A stretch of DNA of 64,000 nt, from positions 742,001-806,000 of the forward strand of contig JAYKKM010000506.1 in assembly GCA_035772405.1 (NCBI GenBank). Direction: 5' to 3'. Source of the stretch: Chrysogorgia sp. JL179-B06. Its lineage: Eukaryota > Cnidaria > Anthozoa > Scleralcyonacea > Chrysogorgiidae. This document shows, piece by piece, positions 61,728 through 64,000 of this stretch. A model generated the notes under the pieces. It was not told the origin of the DNA. It was given only the letters and a program-made list of their open reading frames with translations, and did no database searches. Position numbers and translations under genes: made by a program. Numbering within the stretch: the stretch's first letter is position 1; every line of letters starts with the position of its first letter.

Positions 61728-61831
61728 GGAGACAGCGACAATGACGCGTCATGTATATTTATGCATACTGTATATTTCTTAACAAACGCACATAAAAAGC
61801 ACTCGCTATACTTGATACTACCAAGTCGTAC

Positions 61832-61986
61832 CAGTGTTTTCTCTCTGGAACTCTATTATGCCATTATCTGCTTCAAAAGTCCAGAATAACGTGAACTGTG
61901 TTAAATGACATACTCGCACTTCGATAATTTTAGCTGAGCGATTCACTCGAGACCATGGTTCAGGACATGTTTTGGAAGCGTCGAAC
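61832..61986 (-). CDS. Calx-beta cell-surface protein, third visible exon
   Basis: Acceptor TATTGCAG (61987-61990); the first base completes a Trp codon split with the previous exon. The peptide FDASKTCPEPWSRVNR then VRVCHLTQFTLFWTFEADNG carries two Cys and a VCHLTQF block seen in extracellular regions of invertebrate surface proteins. Reading straight on hits a TAG 18 nt after position 61832, so splicing at GTACGA (61831) is required to reach the Calx-beta exon; alternatively the stop is used and a shorter secreted form results. Confidence 0.6.
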
Positions 61987-62092
61987 CTGCAATACAAAAC
62001 ACACATTGGCCTTGGGATAGTGTAGTACTAGGGACAATGGAACGCTAGGTACGCAAGTGTTTGTGCTACTGTTTGGAGAGACACCGATAATA

Positions 62093-62240
62093 AACAATTA
62101 TTGGATGAGGCTGAGCATGATATCAATAATTATTCAGATAGAGGTCAATTTTATCTGCCGAAGCCGAAGGCTGAGGCGGATAACATTGACAGAGGTCTTG
62201 GTAATTCTTTATCATGTGCACGCCGAATCCAATGATTGTT
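62093..62240. repeat. GCCGAAGGC-type MITE hairpin
   Basis: TTATCTGCCGAAGCCGAAGG and CTGAGGCGGATAA form the apex; flanking sequence resembles 3240-3350 and the hairpin at 3593-3691. Confidence 0.6.
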
Positions 62241-62668
62241 TTATTATACAATTATAAATGTAGAAACTTTTAGGGAGTTTAGGAAGTAAGACACGCAAAG
62301 ACAATTACGTCACCTACAGATAATTTTTGATATTTTGTAGGTGGCAAGACATCAAGAATTGTCTGTAGGTTTTTTAGCCAATCACAATCGAGATTGTATG
62401 AGTATTATATAATAATGTGTTATGCTTGTCATTTGCTCTCGAAGCTATCCCAAGAACACTAGCGTTCCTACTTCGTACCTATTCTTCCAAGAGTCTTCTA
62501 CTCAATAAATTAACAAACTGGTTTGTAAAACAAGTAATATTTTTGCATTTCACTTGACTGAACTACGTGTTCTAAGGATTTATGGAGAAGGAAAATTTCG
62601 AGTGTTGGAATATATACATTTTAAGACCAAACCGGGACCAGTTGCGAAAAATGACGGCTGCAATTGAA

Positions 62669-62733
62669 CCCGCGACCCTGCGGGATGCTAGCGCAGTGCT
62701 CTGACCGCTGAGAGCCTAGTCACGAGTTCTGTA
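62669..62733 (-). repeat. tRNA-derived sequence
   Basis: Read on minus, CTCTCAGCGGTCAGAGCACT (A box) and GGTTCAATTGC (B box) are in tRNA-like order. The anticodon arm (CGCTAGCATCCCGCAGGG) is irregular and the acceptor stem is not clear. A SINE or decayed tRNA, close to exon 62743-62960. Confidence 0.6.
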
Positions 62734-62742
62734 TATAGTTAC

Positions 62743-62960
62743 CATATTTGATTCTTGGTGTCCCACAACAACAGCACTGGGTTAATGTCTTCCTTAGTGA
62801 CCTCCTCGCTGACAACTTTTCTGTTGCTTTTCAACATTTGGTTAACGTCGTAGAAGAGCGTGATAATAACAGGTTTCTTGAAACGATATCCTGATCGTAA
62901 GGTGTTGTTAGTAGCATCGTAAGCGGTAATTTCGAAGCTGTAGTTTCCCAGTTTAAATTG
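62743..62960 (-). CDS. Calx-beta cell-surface protein, second visible exon
   Basis: Acceptor ACATTTCAG, phase 0 entry, donor GTAACT after a split Trp codon. The 72-codon peptide (QFKLGNYSFEITAYDATNNT; YRFKKPVIITLFYDVNQML; EDINPVLLLWDTKNQIW) is strand-rich and extracellular in character. It joins the exon at 63817 and the next at 61986 in frame. Confidence 0.65.
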
Positions 62961-63097
62961 CTGAAATGTACATATAAATATAAATATGACTTCGTTTCTA
63001 AAGATTTATGACGATCGGCAGGAGGACTCATTCATAGAACTCAATTATGTAAGGATAATATTATATACGTATTACGTCAACTTAGATAGAACCTCAA

Positions 63098-63670
63098 CAT
63101 AGAGAGAGAACGTCAACATAGAGAGAGAGAACGTCAACATAGAGAGAGAGCGTCGACCGAGAGAGAGAGAGCGTTTACCTAGGGAGATAGTGCGTCAACG
63201 TAGAGAGAGTGCGTCAACTTAGAGAGAGTGCGTCAACTTAGAGAGAGTGCATCAACTTAGAGAGTGCGTCAACTTAGAGAGAGTGCGTCAACTTAGAGAG
63301 AGTGCGTCAACTTAGAGAGAGTGCGTCAACTTAGAGAGAGTGCGTCAACTTAGAGAGAGTGCGTCAACTTAGAGAGAGTGCGTCAACTTAGAGAGAGTGC
63401 GTCAACTTAGAGAGAGTGCGTCAACTTAGAGAGAGTGCGTCAACTTAGAGAGAGTGCGTCAACTTAGAGAGAGTGCGTCAACTTAGAGAGAGTGCGTCAA
63501 CTTAGAGAGAGTGCGTCAACTTAGAGAGAGTGCGTCAACTTAGAGAGAGTGCGTCAACTTAGAGAGAGTGCGTCAACTTAGAGAGCGAACGTCAACCGAG
63601 AGAGAGAGCGTTTACCTAGGGAGAGAGTGCGTCAACTTAGAGAGAGTGCGTCAACTTAGAGAGAGACCAT
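63098..63670. repeat. 19-bp minisatellite
   Basis: More than twenty near-identical units of GTGCGTCAACTTAGAGAGA, with variant units at both edges (GAGCGTTTACCTAGGGAGA). It lies in an intron of the Calx-beta gene. Regular spacing without unique spacers rules out a CRISPR array. Confidence 0.97.
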
Positions 63671-63816
63671 AAAGAATATTTTTCACATATTATTATTGTT
63701 ATTTAATGTTCTTTAAACACGGTAACATATCAATCCGTTAAGGGATATTTTTCATTGTTGTTTTTCATCATGAAGTTTACCCAAAGGCGGTTTCAACATG
63801 ATAGAAGTAAACTTAC

Positions 63817-64000
63817 CTTCGATGGTCGCACAATTTCAGGATCCACCAATGAAAGATTATATACAGAGCCGCTTTTCAGTTCCTTCTCGCTCAAGCTAAA
63901 ACACCTAAACCTTATCTTTCCATCCTTAACTGCCCCCTTGGGGATCTTCAATGATCCAAACGTGTCTCCGACCTCAGAATCGCCCACCAATCCATCACCG
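63817..64000 (-). CDS. Calx-beta cell-surface protein, first visible exon (partial)
   Basis: The exon is open to the window edge and ends at a GTAAGT donor in phase 0. The peptide (GDTFGSLKIPKGAVKDGKIR; FRCFSLSEKELKSGS; LSLVDPEIVRPSK) has a G-x-L-x-I-P-x-G-A pattern like ZU5-related extracellular domains. Most of the gene lies beyond 64000. Confidence 0.6.

Larger units (their letters stand above)
60659..61831 (-). other. Intron with LINE fragment and GAT-type microsatellite
   Basis: On plus it contains a LINE fragment (60690-61313) and a microsatellite (61411-61727). No host exon seen. Confidence 0.55.

Noticed and set aside
61364..61741. Met/Val-rich and His-rich frames on both strands
   Set aside because: Artefacts of the GAT/GGT triplet array.
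63098..63670. Regular repeats considered as a CRISPR array
   Set aside because: Units abut directly with no unique spacers; the setting is an animal intron.

Overview
The window is eukaryotic, almost certainly from an invertebrate animal. It is AT-rich and gene-poor, has spliceosomal introns, and carries many short foldback (MITE-like) elements, tRNA-derived repeats and LINE remnants. Host genes include a multi-PTB adaptor, an NXPE/PC-esterase family protein and a Calx-beta cell-surface protein. A cnidarian such as a coral or sea anemone would fit the Cys-rich orphan exon, the NXPE gene and the style of the integrated virus, but this is inference; the sequence alone does not name the species.

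Host part, left (1-28714): tRNA-like and minisatellite repeats, a hAT-type MITE with an 8-bp target duplication (3941-4439), a Cys-rich extracellular exon (4544-4760), a 1.26-kb foldback element (4979-6242), and a plus-strand gene of at least three phase-0 exons (12014-13405, 19486-20070, 21940-22515). That gene encodes a scaffold of about 850 residues with three PTB-like domains and a run of phosphotyrosine motifs. The rest is intron or intergenic sequence full of inverted-repeat elements, several in two or more copies.

Centre (28715-47199): a complete, apparently undamaged Polinton/Maverick (adintovirus-like) provirus of 18,485 bp, flanked by a 6-bp target duplication AAATGG. Its two 600-bp terminal inverted repeats differ at only one position by my reading. 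Leftward block: three small membrane or basic proteins, a zinc-ribbon protein and a 1,235-residue protein-primed PolB. Middle: a C2H2 protein and a TK1-type thymidine kinase on plus; facing them on minus, a unit encoding a 490-residue membrane-anchored protein, a fiber-like protein with a lectin-like C-terminus, a myristoylated 69-residue protein, a 46-residue Arg/Lys-rich peptide and a BRO-N/VRR-NUC/zinc-finger fusion. Rightward block: penton-like single jelly-roll protein, DDE integrase with chromodomain, two tandemly duplicated membrane proteins, a candidate major capsid protein, an FtsK/A32-type packaging ATPase and a myristoylated protein. Together these cover replication, integration, nucleotide supply, packaging, capsid and possibly host attachment. 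I found no adenain-type maturation protease. Every reading frame is open, so the copy looks young and possibly functional.

Host part, right (47200-64000): a 1,145-bp foldback element with a 9-bp target duplication, ATT microsatellites with LINE fragments, an intronless NXPE gene on minus (50926-52425), further LINE and foldback elements, and the 3' end of a minus-strand gene (four exons, 64000 to 60156) encoding an extracellular Calx-beta protein with one membrane span. Its introns hold a LINE fragment, a (GATGATGGT)-type microsatellite and a 19-bp minisatellite.
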